Positions 1 through 6,907 of a DNA stretch of 35,573 nucleotides are shown here, one piece after another. Positions within the stretch are counted from its first letter, which is position 1, and each line of letters opens with the position of its first letter. The notes under the pieces were generated by a model that was given only the letters and a program-made list of their open reading frames with translations, was not told the origin of the DNA and searched no databases. The translations under genes were made by a program, and so were the position numbers. The DNA is from DSPP01 sp964607165 (GTDB taxonomy: Bacteria; Zixibacteria; MSB-5A5; DSPP01): the NCBI GenBank assembly GCA_964607165.1, contig CAZSIT010000023.1, forward strand, positions 1 through 35,573. Direction: 5' to 3'.

Positions 1-30
1 TGTCGTGCCCCACTTGAGATTTGGACAGGT
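1..30 (+). repeat. Left terminal inverted repeat (IRL) of the IS
   Basis: Aligned with the reverse complement of 1241-1269 it shares TGT, TG, CCCAC and the inner ACAGGT, with a single one-base gap. It begins TG. Its inner edge runs into the orfA promoter region. Confidence 0.8.
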
Positions 31-43
31 ATAATCGTATAAT
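14..43 (+). promoter_or_regulatory. Possible orfA promoter in and beside IRL
   Basis: TTGAGA (14-19) lies 18 bases before TATAAT (38-43), and a second TATAAT sits at 30-35. A perfect AGGAGG (45-50) is 4 bases before the ATG at 55. A start point set by the 38-43 box would fall inside the ribosome binding site, so the 30-35 box, or a promoter formed when the ends join in a circle, may be what is really used. Confidence 0.4.
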
Positions 44-54
44 TAGGAGGTTCG

Positions 55-396
55 ATGGAAGCGGTAACGATACCTGTCCAGTCCCGAAGGGTTTCGGGGA
101 GGAAGCGTTGGGATGTTGAGCAGAAGCTGGCGGTTTTGCGGGAGTGGAAGGAGGGTTTGCCCCTCCAAGAACTCTGCCGTCGCTATGGTTTGCACGCCAG
201 TCAGGTTTACGGCTGGAGGAGAGCTTTGGAGCGGGGGTTACAGAATCAGGGCGAGTTGATCCCGAAGGGTCAAGCGGTTGCGCTTCAGCGGAAAGTTGAG
301 GAGTTGGAGCGGGCGTTGGGAAGAAAGGCCTTGGAGGTGGATATTTTAAAAAAAGTCTTCGAGCTGAAGGGCTTGAAGTTGCCCGAGGGAACATAA
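55..396 (+). CDS. IS3-family transposase OrfA
   Basis: A 113-residue DNA-binding subunit. An N-terminal helix-turn-helix (about residues 15-60: basic stretch, LQELCRRYGLHASQVYGWRR) is followed by a leucine-zipper-like coiled coil (about 75-105: ALQRKVEELERALGRKALE). Both are standard for IS3 OrfA, which binds the inverted repeats and oligomerises. The ATG at 55 is fixed by AGGAGG 4 bases upstream. The frame ends at TAA 394-396, 40 bases beyond a slippery A7 run, so a fraction of ribosomes should shift into orfB. Confidence 0.93.
   Translation: MEAVTIPVQSRRVSGRKRWDVEQKLAVLREWKEGLPLQELCRRYGLHASQVYGWRRALERGLQNQGELIPKGQAVALQRKVEELERALGRKALEVDILKKVFELKGLKLPEGT
348..354 (+). other. Programmed -1 frameshift site (A AAA AAA G)
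   Basis: In the orfA frame the codons read TTA AAA AAA GTC. A -1 slip on the A7 run moves ribosomes into the orfB frame, which is open from here through the orfA stop to 1256. The fused OrfAB protein would be about 400 residues, the usual length of an IS3 transposase. No stimulatory structure was identified. Confidence 0.75.
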
Positions 397-1256
397 GATG
401 GCTGGCACGGGCAACGGGCGGTTCGGTAGCCTTGGTATGCCGGGCCTTGGCGGTGTCGCGGAGTTGGTTTTACTATCGACGCCGGCCGAGGCCCAAAAGC
501 GGAATGGGTCGGCGGCCGGATGTGGAAGCGGCCATCGAGCGCATACTGGTTGGGAGACCGGCTACCTATGGGTATCGGCGCATTCACGCCCTGCTTATCC
601 GGGAAGGCATTTGGACCAATCCCAAGACCGTGTGGCGTATTCTTCGACGGAGAGACTGGCTTTCCTCCACGCGGAGCCGTTTGGGAAAGACCCATCGACG
701 GCACGACGGACAGGTAAGCGTGCCGGAGCCCAACTGGAGGTGGGCCTCGGACATCACCGGGATTGTAACCTGGAACAGGGAGAAGGGGCGTCTGGCGGTT
801 ATCATCGACTGCGCAGACCGCATGGTGCTGTCCTGGCGGTTCGCTCGGCGGATGCCTTCGGAAGAATTGCAAGAGATGGTTCGGGAGGCGGTGTTTGGAC
901 GGTTCGGAGCCGAGAAAGAAAAAGCCCAAAACATCGAGTTCCTATCAGACAACGGGCCGGAATACGCCTGCCGCAAGCTCCGTGGACTTCTCCAAGACTT
1001 TGGGATGGTGGTATGCCGGACTCCCCGCTGCAGCCCCGAATCCAACGGGCTGGTGGAGGCCTTCTTCGGAAGCTTCAAGCGGGACTATGTCTATCAGGGA
1101 GAATTGGAGAGCCTGCAAGCGGTGGCCCAAATACTGCCGGAATGGATCAAAGACTACAACGAGATAGCTCCGCACAGCGCTCTGGGGATGAAGTCCCCGG
1201 TGCAATTCTATGCGGATTGGATGTCAAAAATAAGCCACACACCTGTTCAGATTTAG
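354..1256 (+). CDS. IS3-family transposase OrfB (rve/DDE integrase), made by frameshift
   Basis: The catalytic half of the transposase. The frame is open upstream to the slippery site, and the only independent start I see is TTG at 432 without a good ribosome binding site, so expression as an OrfAB fusion is likely. An HTH_21-like segment (YRRIHALLIREGIW) precedes the rve/RNase-H-fold domain with the DDE triad: Asp in WASDITG, Asp in FLSDNGPEY and Glu in SNGLVEAFFG. The usual C-terminal YNEIAPHSALG motif is present. The 3' end overlaps the right inverted repeat. Overlapping long frames on both strands are shadows. Confidence 0.92.
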   Translation, partial: SLRAEGLEVARGNIRWLARATGGSVALVCRALAVSRSWFYYRRRPRPKSGMGRRPDVEAAIERILVGRPATYGYRRIHALLIREGIWTNPKTVWRILRRRDWLSSTRSRLGKTHRRHDGQVSVPEPNWRWASDITGIVTWNREKGRLAVIIDCADRMVLSWRFARRMPSEELQEMVREAVFGRFGAEKEKAQNIEFLSDNGPEYACRKLRGLLQDFGMVVCRTPRCSPESNGLVEAFFGSFKRDYVYQGELESLQAVAQILPEWIKDYNEIAPHSALGMKSPVQFYADWMSKISHTPVQI

Positions 1257-1269
1257 GTGGGTCAGTACA
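1241..1269 (-). repeat. Right terminal inverted repeat (IRR) of the IS
   Basis: Its reverse complement starts TGT and aligns with window bases 1-30 through CCCAC and ACAGGT. It includes the last codons of orfB (stop at 1254-1256) and ends with CA at 1269. Confidence 0.8.
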
Positions 1270-1661
1270 TGAGCTTATTCGCTTCTCTTGAAGCCCTTTT
1301 TGTCCCCAAAGGAAATAAAGCCAAAACGCTTGCACGTCGAGTCCCAAGTATTTTATCTAATGTTCAATTTTCATTTCCGGTGGCTGACTGGTTGGAAAAA
1401 GAATACAAATCTCATCGAGGCAATTTAGCTCATGGAATACAAGATGTGATGCCTTGGTCAAAATTGAGCCCGGAAAAGTCAGAGGCTCTTGGTCGTTTAC
1501 ATGAACTTACGAGACTTTCTATTTTGGGCTTTATGTCATTAGATAATGACGTTCTTGAAAAGCTTTCAATCAAAAATGGAAGCTCGCTACAAAATGAACT
1601 CGATAACTTGCCGGCAGGTGGTGGAGCATTCCTTCAAGACCAAAAACCTTATTGCACCTGA
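1270..1661 (+). pseudogene. 3' remnant of a HEPN/Apea-like protein gene, cut by the IS
   Basis: An AT-richer frame that joins the right IS end without its own start. About 130 residues remain. The pattern SLFASLEALFVP, then ARRVPSIL, then the R-x4-H in HRGNLAHG followed by a Leu-rich helix (LGRLHELTRLSILGF), resembles the C-terminal HEPN domain of Apea-like proteins, which are often linked to defence or RNA cleavage. Assignment is by pattern only. The IS supplies a GTG at 1257 and an ATG at 1269, so a short product could still be made, but the N-terminal part is gone. Confidence 0.55.
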
Positions 1662-1689
1662 ACCAAATATTTTTCTCTAATATCTTCAC

Positions 1690-1743
1690 CTACTTCCTCG
1701 CCCACTCCGCCACTTTAACCGTATTTGACAAAAGCATCGCCAC
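1690..1743 (-). pseudogene. Remnant of a second folD 3' end
   Basis: Read on the minus strand from 1743 to the TAG at 1690-1692, this gives VAMLLSNTVKVAEWARK and a stop. The intact folD just upstream ends MTVAMLLSNTVKAAEQT. The peptide core is nearly identical while many third bases differ, so this is a diverged homologous 3' end rather than a recent tandem copy. The homology stops where a repeat begins (1744). It is best explained as the leftover tail of an older folD copy. Confidence 0.6.
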
Positions 1744-1797
1744 CCTTCGATAAACTCAGGGTCTTCGACGGCCATCGAGCTAAAATCCGCTCTATTT
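1744..1797. repeat. Dispersed-repeat unit between folD and its remnant
   Basis: Contains CCTTCGATAAACTCAGGG followed by TCTTCGACGGCC. This is a variant of the CCTGAGCG-AGTCGAAGG unit seen at several other places in the window. It separates the intact folD stop (1798-1800) from the remnant. Confidence 0.5.
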
Positions 1798-2667
1798 TCA
1801 CGTCTGTTCAGCGGCTTTCACAGTGTTCGAGAGCAACATTGCGACCGTCATCGGGCCGACGCCGCCGGGAACCGGCGTGATGGCGGCCGCTTTTTTGGAG
1901 ACGGCATCGTAATCTACGTCGCCGACCAAGCGGTACCCTTTGGGACTGGATTTATCCTCCACGCGGTTGATGCCAACGTCGATGACCACTGTTCCCTCGC
2001 TCACCATATCTGCCTTGATAAGCCGCGGTACACCCGTGGCGGCAATGAGTATTTCCGCCTGGCGGGTGTGATGCGACAAATCGCGGGTATTCGAATGGCA
2101 GACGGTGACGGTGGCGTTGCCAAAAGATTTTTCTAACAGAAGCATCAAAAGCGGCTTGCCGACGATGCTGCCCCGGCCAACGATGACGCAATGCTTGCCG
2201 GCAGGCGAAAAATTGTAACGCTTCAGAATTTCGAGTATGGCCAAGGGCGTGCAGGGGACAAACGCCGGCTGCCCCAGAAGCAAGCGGCCCAGATTCTGGG
2301 GATGGAAACCATCCACATCTTTGGCGGGCGAAATTGCTTCGGAAACTTCGCGCTCACCAATTCCCTTCGGTAATGGCGATTGAACAATGATGCCGGTAAT
2401 TTCCTTGCGGGAATTCAACGATTGCACCGCTTCAACAAGGCCAGAGGTGGAAACGTTTGACGGCGGCCGCACGATTTCGGAATAGATTCCGATTTCTTCC
2501 GAGAATTTCGCCTTGGCGCGGACGTAAACTTCTGACGCCGGACTGTCCCCGACCAGCACGGCGGCTAAGCCGATTTTTTTGCCGGAGGATTTAAGATAAG
2601 CAATTCTAACCTTAAGTTCTGCTTTAATTTGTTCAGATAACTTCTTGCCGTCCAATATGATAGACAT
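1798..2667 (-). CDS. folD: Methylenetetrahydrofolate dehydrogenase / cyclohydrolase
   Basis: A bifunctional cytosolic enzyme converting 5,10-methylene-THF to 10-formyl-THF. It has 289 residues, normal for the family. The N-terminal catalytic domain holds the conserved Tyr/Lys region (SEVYVRAKAKF) and the GIIVQSPLPKG motif. DVDGFHPQNLGRL and the NAD(P)-binding VGRGSIVGKPLLMLL follow, and the C-terminus is TPVPGGVGPMTVAML. I chose ATG 2667 because it aligns with the family start. The frame runs 21 codons further upstream, but those codons lie in a dispersed repeat. No clear ribosome binding site is visible. It is last in the zapA-rny-ymdB-folD run. Confidence 0.93.
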   Translation of the reverse strand: MSIILDGKKLSEQIKAELKVRIAYLKSSGKKIGLAAVLVGDSPASEVYVRAKAKFSEEIGIYSEIVRPPSNVSTSGLVEAVQSLNSRKEITGIIVQSPLPKGIGEREVSEAISPAKDVDGFHPQNLGRLLLGQPAFVPCTPLAILEILKRYNFSPAGKHCVIVGRGSIVGKPLLMLLLEKSFGNATVTVCHSNTRDLSHHTRQAEILIAATGVPRLIKADMVSEGTVVIDVGINRVEDKSSPKGYRLVGDVDYDAVSKKAAAITPVPGGVGPMTVAMLLSNTVKAAEQT

Positions 2668-2690
2668 TTGTTTAATTGTTATTTTTAAAA

Positions 2691-2937
2691 CGTAGGGGCA
2701 CGTTGCACGTGCCCCCATGGGCGAATACAAGATTCGCCCCTACGTTTAGATCATGAAGTATTTGTAGGGGCGAACCCGCCTGTGGCGGGTGTTCGCCCGC
2801 GTCCGGGCAGGCACAGAGGCCTGCCCCTACGAAAACACCCCCTCCGACCCTTTGGGTCTCGTCCCCCTTGAATACAGGGGGACAGAAAAAACGGAAGATG
2901 TACTTTGTCCCCCTGTAGTTAAGGGGGGCCGGCCGTA
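2691..2937. repeat. Cluster of dispersed palindromic repeats between ymdB and folD
   Basis: Several tandem units: a GTAGGGGCACG...CGCCCCTACG palindrome (about 2691-2745), a second (about 2765-2831) with nested arms GAACCCGCC/GGCGGGTGTTC, and a CCCCCTTGAATACAGGGG / CCCCTGTAGTTAAGGGGG inverted pair (about 2868-2926). No gene is supported; frames crossing it are shadows. The same families occur around 3908, 8461, 21940, 26330, 27383, 31932 and 35448. Confidence 0.75.
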
Positions 2938-3009
2938 CTTGTCCCGAGCGACTTGTCCCGCTTGCGTTGAGCGCAGCGTGAACGAGCGAAGTCGAGGGAA
3001 GTCGAGGGA
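2938..3009 (+). repeat. 72-bp repeat, exact inverted copy of 12462-12533
   Basis: Base-by-base reading shows 2938-3009 is the exact reverse complement of 12462-12533, starting CTTGTCCCGAGCGACTTG here. It contains the CCGAGCG...GAAGTCGAGGGA core of the dispersed family. The bases next to each end differ. Confidence 0.85.
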
Positions 3010-3062
3010 AGGCCGAGGGGGTGATTTCGCCCGGGCGGATCACAGGGTGAGGCCGTTTGATT

Positions 3063-3875
3063 TTAATCGCTTTCGTCAAACGGTTTCCCATCTCCTTTAA
3101 AATCAATGCGCAGCCGCTCAATTTTGGTCGCCTTGCCGGTTTGCTCGTCAACCGAAACTACCACGGCACACAACTTAATATCCTCGCTGGCTACCGTAAA
3201 GCGGTGCGGCAGCTGGGTCAAAAAACGCGCCAAGGCATCCTCCGCGTTGATGCCAATGACTCCTTTGTGCGGCCCGGTCATCCCCACGTCGGTGATGAAA
3301 GCCGTTCCTCCCGGCAAAATTTGCTCGTCGGCGGACTGCACGTGGGTATGCGTGCCGACTACCACGGAGACGCGGCCGTCCAAGTACCAACCCATCGCCT
3401 GCTTTTCGGACGTCGCTTCGGCGTGAAAATCGACCAGAATAATGGGCGTTTCCTTTCGGATATCTTCAAGTTCCCGGTCGGCGTAACGAAACGGGCATTC
3501 CAACTCGCGCATAAAGACCCGCCCTTCGAGGTTGAGAACGGCGACCTTCTGGCCGGTGATTAGAGTCTTGATGCGCGAACCGAATCCCGGCGCGCCCGGC
3601 GGATGATTGGCGGGACGCAAAAAGTTGGCCTCGGTTTCCATAAAGGGGTAAATCTCCTTGCGGTCCCAAATATGGTTGCCGGAGGTTTGCAAATCGGCGC
3701 CGTAGCTTTTGATTTTCTGGGCAATCTGCGGCGTGCAACCGTATCCTCCGGCGGCGTTTTCCACGTTCACCACGGTAAAATCAACCGCATATTTTTTTTT
3801 CAAACCGGGCAAGAGCTGCGAAAGCGCCCAGCGCCCCGGCTTCCCCATAATGTCGCCGACAAAGAGTATGTTCAA
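3063..3875 (-). CDS. ymdB: YmdB-family metallophosphoesterase (TIGR00282)
   Basis: A calcineurin-like phosphoesterase of 270 residues. The metal-binding motifs appear in order: GDIMGKPGR, NVENAAGGYG, TSGNHIWDRKE, DFHAEATSEK and VGTHTHVQSAD. The Bacillus homologue hydrolyses 2',3'-cyclic nucleotides and influences RNase Y-linked regulation. The start is TTG at 3875, with GAAAGGA on the minus strand a few bases upstream; the downstream sequence MNILFVGDIMG matches the family N-terminus exactly. The gene lies directly after rny, the conserved rny-ymdB pairing. The spacer between them is filled by a repeat. Confidence 0.92.
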   Translation of the reverse strand: MNILFVGDIMGKPGRWALSQLLPGLKKKYAVDFTVVNVENAAGGYGCTPQIAQKIKSYGADLQTSGNHIWDRKEIYPFMETEANFLRPANHPPGAPGFGSRIKTLITGQKVAVLNLEGRVFMRELECPFRYADRELEDIRKETPIILVDFHAEATSEKQAMGWYLDGRVSVVVGTHTHVQSADEQILPGGTAFITDVGMTGPHKGVIGINAEDALARFLTQLPHRFTVASEDIKLCAVVVSVDEQTGKATKIERLRIDFKGDGKPFDESD

Positions 3876-3907
3876 AAATGAATCCTTTCTTCCATAACTT
3901 AAAAACG

Positions 3908-3997
3908 TAGGGGTGAACCTTTACTTGTCCCGAGTGAAATCGAGAGAGGTTCACCAGGGCGAATCTGAAGCCTGCCCGGCCAGGGATTCGCCCCTAA
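3908..3997. repeat. Dispersed palindromic repeat in the rny-ymdB spacer
   Basis: GTAGGGGTGAACC at the left and GATTCGCCCCTA at the right bracket a CTTGTCCCGAGTGAAATCGAG unit and a CCTGCCCGGCCAGG piece. This is a composite of two repeat types also joined at 21940-22089 and 35448-35495. Confidence 0.7.
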
Positions 3998-4056
3998 GTA
4001 TCTCATTATCTCTCATTAACAGCTTTGTCATAAATCCTTCGTTTTCCAACCAAAAC

Positions 4057-5619
4057 CTATTTGGCGTAATCTATCGCGCGGGTTTCGCGGATGACGGTGA
4101 CTTTAATCTGGCCCGGATACTCCAACTCCTGTTGGATTTTCTTGGCAATATCGGAGGCCAATTGCACGGCCGCCGCATCGTCAATAACTTCCTGCTCCAC
4201 CATTATCCGAATTTCCCGGCCGGCCTGGATGGCGTAGGCTTTGGCCACGCCTTTGAACGAGTCCGCCACTTCTTCCAACTTCTCAAGTCGCTTGATGTAA
4301 TTTTCCAAAGTTTCCCTGCGCGCGCCGGGGCGGGCGCCGGAAACCGCATCCGCCGCCTGCACCAAAACCGAATAGGGCGTTTCCTGAACTATGTCTTGAT
4401 GATGCGAAGCGATGGCATTCACCACCACCGGCGGTTCGTTATACTTGGAGGCAAAAGTAGCTCCAATTTGCGTATGCGTCCCTTCCGTCTCCCGGTCAAT
4501 CGCCTTGCCGATGTCATGCAGCAAACCGGCGCGCTTAGCAAGGGTGCCATCCAAACCGAGTTGCGCCGCCATCAGGCCGCAGAGCCAGGCCACTTCCTTG
4601 GAATGCTCCAAAACGTTCTGCCCGTAGCTGGTGCGGAAGCGCAGCTTGCCTAAAAGCTTGATTACTTCCGTGTGCAGACCGTGCACCCCCACGTCAAAGC
4701 AAGCCTGCTCGCCCGACTCGCGGATGATTACTTCCATCTCTTTTTCTGCTTTGCCAACCACTTCTTCAATGCGCGCCGGGTGAATGCGCCCATCGGTAAT
4801 CAGTTTCTCCAAAGCCATTTTGGCAATCTCCCGCCGCACCGGGTCAAAACCGGACAAAATCACCGCTTCCGGCGTGTCATCCACAATGACATCGACGCCC
4901 GTGAGCGTCTCAAAGGCGCGGATATTCCGTCCCTCGCGGCCGATGATGCGCCCCTTCATTTCGTCCGAGGGAATATGCACCACCGAAACGGTGGTTTCAA
5001 CGGCGTGGTCGGCGGCCGTGCGCTGGATGGCGGAAATGACGATGTTTCTTGCTTCCCGGTCGGCGTTGACCTCCGCCTCTTCCTTAATTTGCTTTATCAT
5101 CGCCGCCGCATCGGCTTTGGCTTGGTTGACCAAATTATCCATCAACTGGCGTTTGGCCTCCTCGGACGACATACCGGAAATCCGCTCCAACAACCGGTTC
5201 TGGTCGCCGATTAATTTCTCCAATTCCTGCTCCCGCGTCGCCAATGCCCGGTCGCGGGCGACGGTGACTTTTTCCCGGTTGCTTAAATCCCGTTCTTTTT
5301 TGCCGACTAAATCGGCTTTACGCTCAATCTGTTGTTCCCGGTCGGTAAGCTTTTTATCCTCTTTGGTGAGTTCAGACCGGCGGTTGGCAAATTCCCGTTC
5401 GAAGTTGGTTTTGGACTTATACCATTCGTCCTTGGCTTCTAAGACCGCTTCTTTTTTCTTTATCTCCGCTTCTTTTTCAGCTTCGGCGACTATTTTTTTG
5501 GCGTATTCTTCGGCGCGGGCCACTTTTTGGGAAGCATTTCGGCGAAAGAGGTAGCCCCCCAGAAAGAAGGCGATAAGTATCAACAGGCCGGCGGCAACAA
5601 ACCATATAAGTTCCGGCAT
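4057..5619 (-). CDS. rny: Ribonuclease Y
   Basis: A membrane-anchored endoribonuclease that initiates mRNA decay. It has 520 residues, the standard length. A single N-terminal transmembrane helix (about residues 4-24) is followed by a long charged coiled coil (about 28-180). The KH domain has GRIIGREGRNIRAFE. The HD domain has the metal-binding His-Asp in LLHDIGKAID and a second motif, ASHHQD. The C-terminal VIRETRAIDYAK is typical. ATG 5619 is fixed by GGAGG 5 bases upstream. A GC-rich hairpin lies just before that ribosome binding site. zapA is 59 bases upstream on the same strand. Confidence 0.97.
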   Translation of the reverse strand: MPELIWFVAAGLLILIAFFLGGYLFRRNASQKVARAEEYAKKIVAEAEKEAEIKKKEAVLEAKDEWYKSKTNFEREFANRRSELTKEDKKLTDREQQIERKADLVGKKERDLSNREKVTVARDRALATREQELEKLIGDQNRLLERISGMSSEEAKRQLMDNLVNQAKADAAAMIKQIKEEAEVNADREARNIVISAIQRTAADHAVETTVSVVHIPSDEMKGRIIGREGRNIRAFETLTGVDVIVDDTPEAVILSGFDPVRREIAKMALEKLITDGRIHPARIEEVVGKAEKEMEVIIRESGEQACFDVGVHGLHTEVIKLLGKLRFRTSYGQNVLEHSKEVAWLCGLMAAQLGLDGTLAKRAGLLHDIGKAIDRETEGTHTQIGATFASKYNEPPVVVNAIASHHQDIVQETPYSVLVQAADAVSGARPGARRETLENYIKRLEKLEEVADSFKGVAKAYAIQAGREIRIMVEQEVIDDAAAVQLASDIAKKIQQELEYPGQIKVTVIRETRAIDYAK

Positions 5620-5630
5620 AGTTCCTCCAT

Positions 5631-5653
5631 AGCTCCGCTTGGGCGGAGTTTTT
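5631..5653 (+). terminator. GC hairpin with T run between zapA and rny (orientation unclear)
   Basis: Stem CTCCGC (5633-5638), loop TTGG, stem GCGGAG (5643-5648), then TTTTT. The shape is a rho-independent terminator for the plus strand, but no plus-strand gene feeds into it. Read on the minus strand it is a leader hairpin 4 bases before the rny GGAGG, so it may act on rny translation or RNA processing instead. Confidence 0.35.
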
Positions 5654-5678
5654 ATATTTTAGGCAGAATTGAAAAAAC

Positions 5679-5981
5679 TTAGAGCGGCTCTTCCGCTAAC
5701 TTTTGGTCCATCCAGACCAATAAGTCGTTGGCTTTGGCCTCTACCGAGGTAAGTTGGCTTTCTTTTTCCCGGCGTTCCGAAAAAAGTTCGTGGGCTATAT
5801 TCATTGCGGCCAGAACGGCGATTCGGGCCGGCTGTTTGGATTGTATTCGGGCGGTAACCTCGCGCATTTTCTTATCTACATAACCGGCTAACTCATTGAT
5901 ATACTCGGCGGTTGCCGGAGCAGTCACCGGATACTCTTCACCGAAAATATTAACCCGTACGGTTTCTCTTTTTTCGTTCAA
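5679..5981 (-). CDS. zapA: Cell division protein ZapA
   Basis: A 100-residue FtsZ-ring-associated protein. The N-terminal beta domain (VRVNIFGEEYPVTAP) is followed by EYINELAGYVDKKMREV and the conserved helix IAVLAAMNIAHELFSER, with a C-terminal coiled coil. This matches ZapA in order and length. The start is TTG at 5981, with GAAAGG about 10 bases upstream; no better start exists in frame. It heads zapA-rny-ymdB-folD. A ZapB-like coiled-coil gene that would normally sit beside it lies 6 kb away, beyond a plus-strand block. Confidence 0.9.
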   Translation of the reverse strand: MNEKRETVRVNIFGEEYPVTAPATAEYINELAGYVDKKMREVTARIQSKQPARIAVLAAMNIAHELFSERREKESQLTSVEAKANDLLVWMDQKLAEEPL

Positions 5982-6316
5982 CTCTAATTTACCTTTCCAA
6001 TCCCGGGTTTAACCCGAACCTCCCCGGTCAAGCCGGAGCGGCGAGGGACAAACCTGCAACTTCACATATCACACAACATACCACCGCACTACAACTACTT
6101 TACTACCCTACTACCTCCATTAAAATATATCGGCCAAAATCAGAAGTCAAGAAGCGTTAGGGTCGGGTTATCAAAAATAGGATTGCGAGATGGCGCTTGC
6201 TTTATTTTCCTTAATACCTTATCTTCCTCTTGAGTGTAATAGGTGTGCAGGGGAAAATCTCCGGCCCGGATTTTATCGGGGCCTGAACAGGCAAAACCCC
6301 GGACCTATAAAATTAA
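5982..6316. other. Divergent intergenic region between zapA and the plus-strand block
   Basis: No gene supported. It holds a short palindrome (CGGGTTTAACCCG, about 6004-6016), a low-complexity stretch rich in ACTACTACC (about 6090-6120), and a GC-rich imperfect repeat around CCGGCCCGG/CCCCGGACC just before the small ORF at 6317. Promoters for both directions must lie here, but I see no convincing -35/-10 pair. It is one edge of the inserted block. Confidence 0.5.
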
Positions 6317-6493
6317 ATGGAGGATAGCAAAATTTCCCATCAATCCCCTCGCCGGGGCCGTCCACAAAAGAAAACGGACTATCAATCCGAAATCGGCCGC
6401 CTGCTTACCCAATGGCGCTCGGGCGGCAAACTTGGCGAACAAGCCGTCCAAATCCTTTTGGAAAAATTCAACATCCGCGCCGTCAAACTATAG
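6317..6493 (+). CDS. Small basic protein with AT-hook-like motif (58 aa)
   Basis: An unrecognised short frame, ATG 6317 to TAG 6493. The N-terminal part is basic with SPRRGRPQKK, a GRP core flanked by Arg/Lys as in AT-hooks. The rest (EIGRLLTQWRSGGKLGEQAVQILLEKFNIRAVKL) reads as one or two amphipathic helices. Composition looks like coding sequence rather than chance: strong G/C third positions and a balanced residue mix. No clear ribosome binding site precedes the ATG. It lies 127 bases before an HNH gene on the same strand. It could instead be a fragment of a larger DNA-binding protein. Confidence 0.45.
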   Translation: MEDSKISHQSPRRGRPQKKTDYQSEIGRLLTQWRSGGKLGEQAVQILLEKFNIRAVKL

Positions 6494-6620
6494 TATTGAA
6501 CGCTTCCCCCGGAAGCTTGGACAATCCCTGTATTTTGCGTAGGGACGGCTCCCCGTGGCCGCCCGCCTTGCTTTCCCGCCGTCCATTCCCTATTTTCTAA
6601 TTTTTGAAAGGAGAAAAGGT

Positions 6621-6875
6621 ATGCCCTTTTCATACATCACGACGTCCAAAGCCCGCTTCCGCCAATGGGGAAGATGCGCTTTATGCGGTGAATCCCTTAA
6701 CGACACGGAAGAATTTGCCCACCACCTTATTCCACAAATTCTGGGAGGCCCGGATAAAGAAAAAAACTGCGTGATTTTGTGCGGACATTGCCACCATAGG
6801 TCCCAAAACGATGGAAATTTTCAAGGCCAAATTATTGCTCCGCTAAGCTATTTTCCGTACGCGAAGATTGCGTAG
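6621..6875 (+). CDS. Small stand-alone HNH nuclease domain protein
   Basis: 84 residues forming little more than one HNH/beta-beta-alpha-metal domain: zinc Cys pair C19/C22, catalytic HH (34-35) in AHHLIPQILGG, Asn49, then LCGHCHH with C54, C57 and H58. A complete His-Asn-His set with structural zinc suggests an active nuclease or nickase fold. ATG 6621 is chosen because AAAGGAG lies 7 bases upstream; an upstream in-frame GTG at 6555 has no such site. It stands between the AT-hook-like ORF and a HEPN-like gene. Small HNH proteins occur in phage, mobile and defence contexts; the substrate is unknown. Confidence 0.8.
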   Translation: MPFSYITTSKARFRQWGRCALCGESLNDTEEFAHHLIPQILGGPDKEKNCVILCGHCHHRSQNDGNFQGQIIAPLSYFPYAKIA

Positions 6876-6907
6876 GAGCACGGGGCGGGGAAACCAGTCC
6901 TAATAAA

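Larger units (their letters stand above)
1..1269 (+). mobile_element. IS3-family insertion sequence, complete
   Basis: A complete element bounded by imperfect terminal inverted repeats (1-30 and 1241-1269) that start TG and end CA, as is usual for IS3 elements. It carries overlapping orfA and orfB with a slippery heptamer between them. The DDE residues are all present, so it looks intact and possibly active. The right end abuts a decapitated reading frame (1270-1661), so it appears to have interrupted a HEPN-like gene. The left end coincides with window base 1, so the left flank and the target duplication cannot be examined. This is what a contig broken at a multicopy element would look like. 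Confidence 0.9.

Noticed and set aside
584..1078. Antisense genes within the IS and other long minus-strand frames opposite GC-rich genes
   Set aside because: They follow the codon phase of the real genes and encode no recognisable domain.
398..1291. 297-codon plus-strand frame starting with ATG just after orfA
   Set aside because: It overlaps orfB in another frame, has no IS3 motifs and low-complexity Gly/Arg content; it is a shadow of orfB.
2668..2730. 21-codon N-terminal extension of FolD
   Set aside because: It is translated from a GTAGGGGCACG repeat and the family start aligns with ATG 2667.
2691..3009. CRISPR-like array
   Set aside because: The units are palindromes of varying size without regular spacing or unique spacers, and no cas gene is near.
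5620..5678. 6S RNA, often found beside zapA
   Set aside because: The zapA-rny gap is only 59 bases, and no 6S-like fold was seen in the spacer upstream of zapA.
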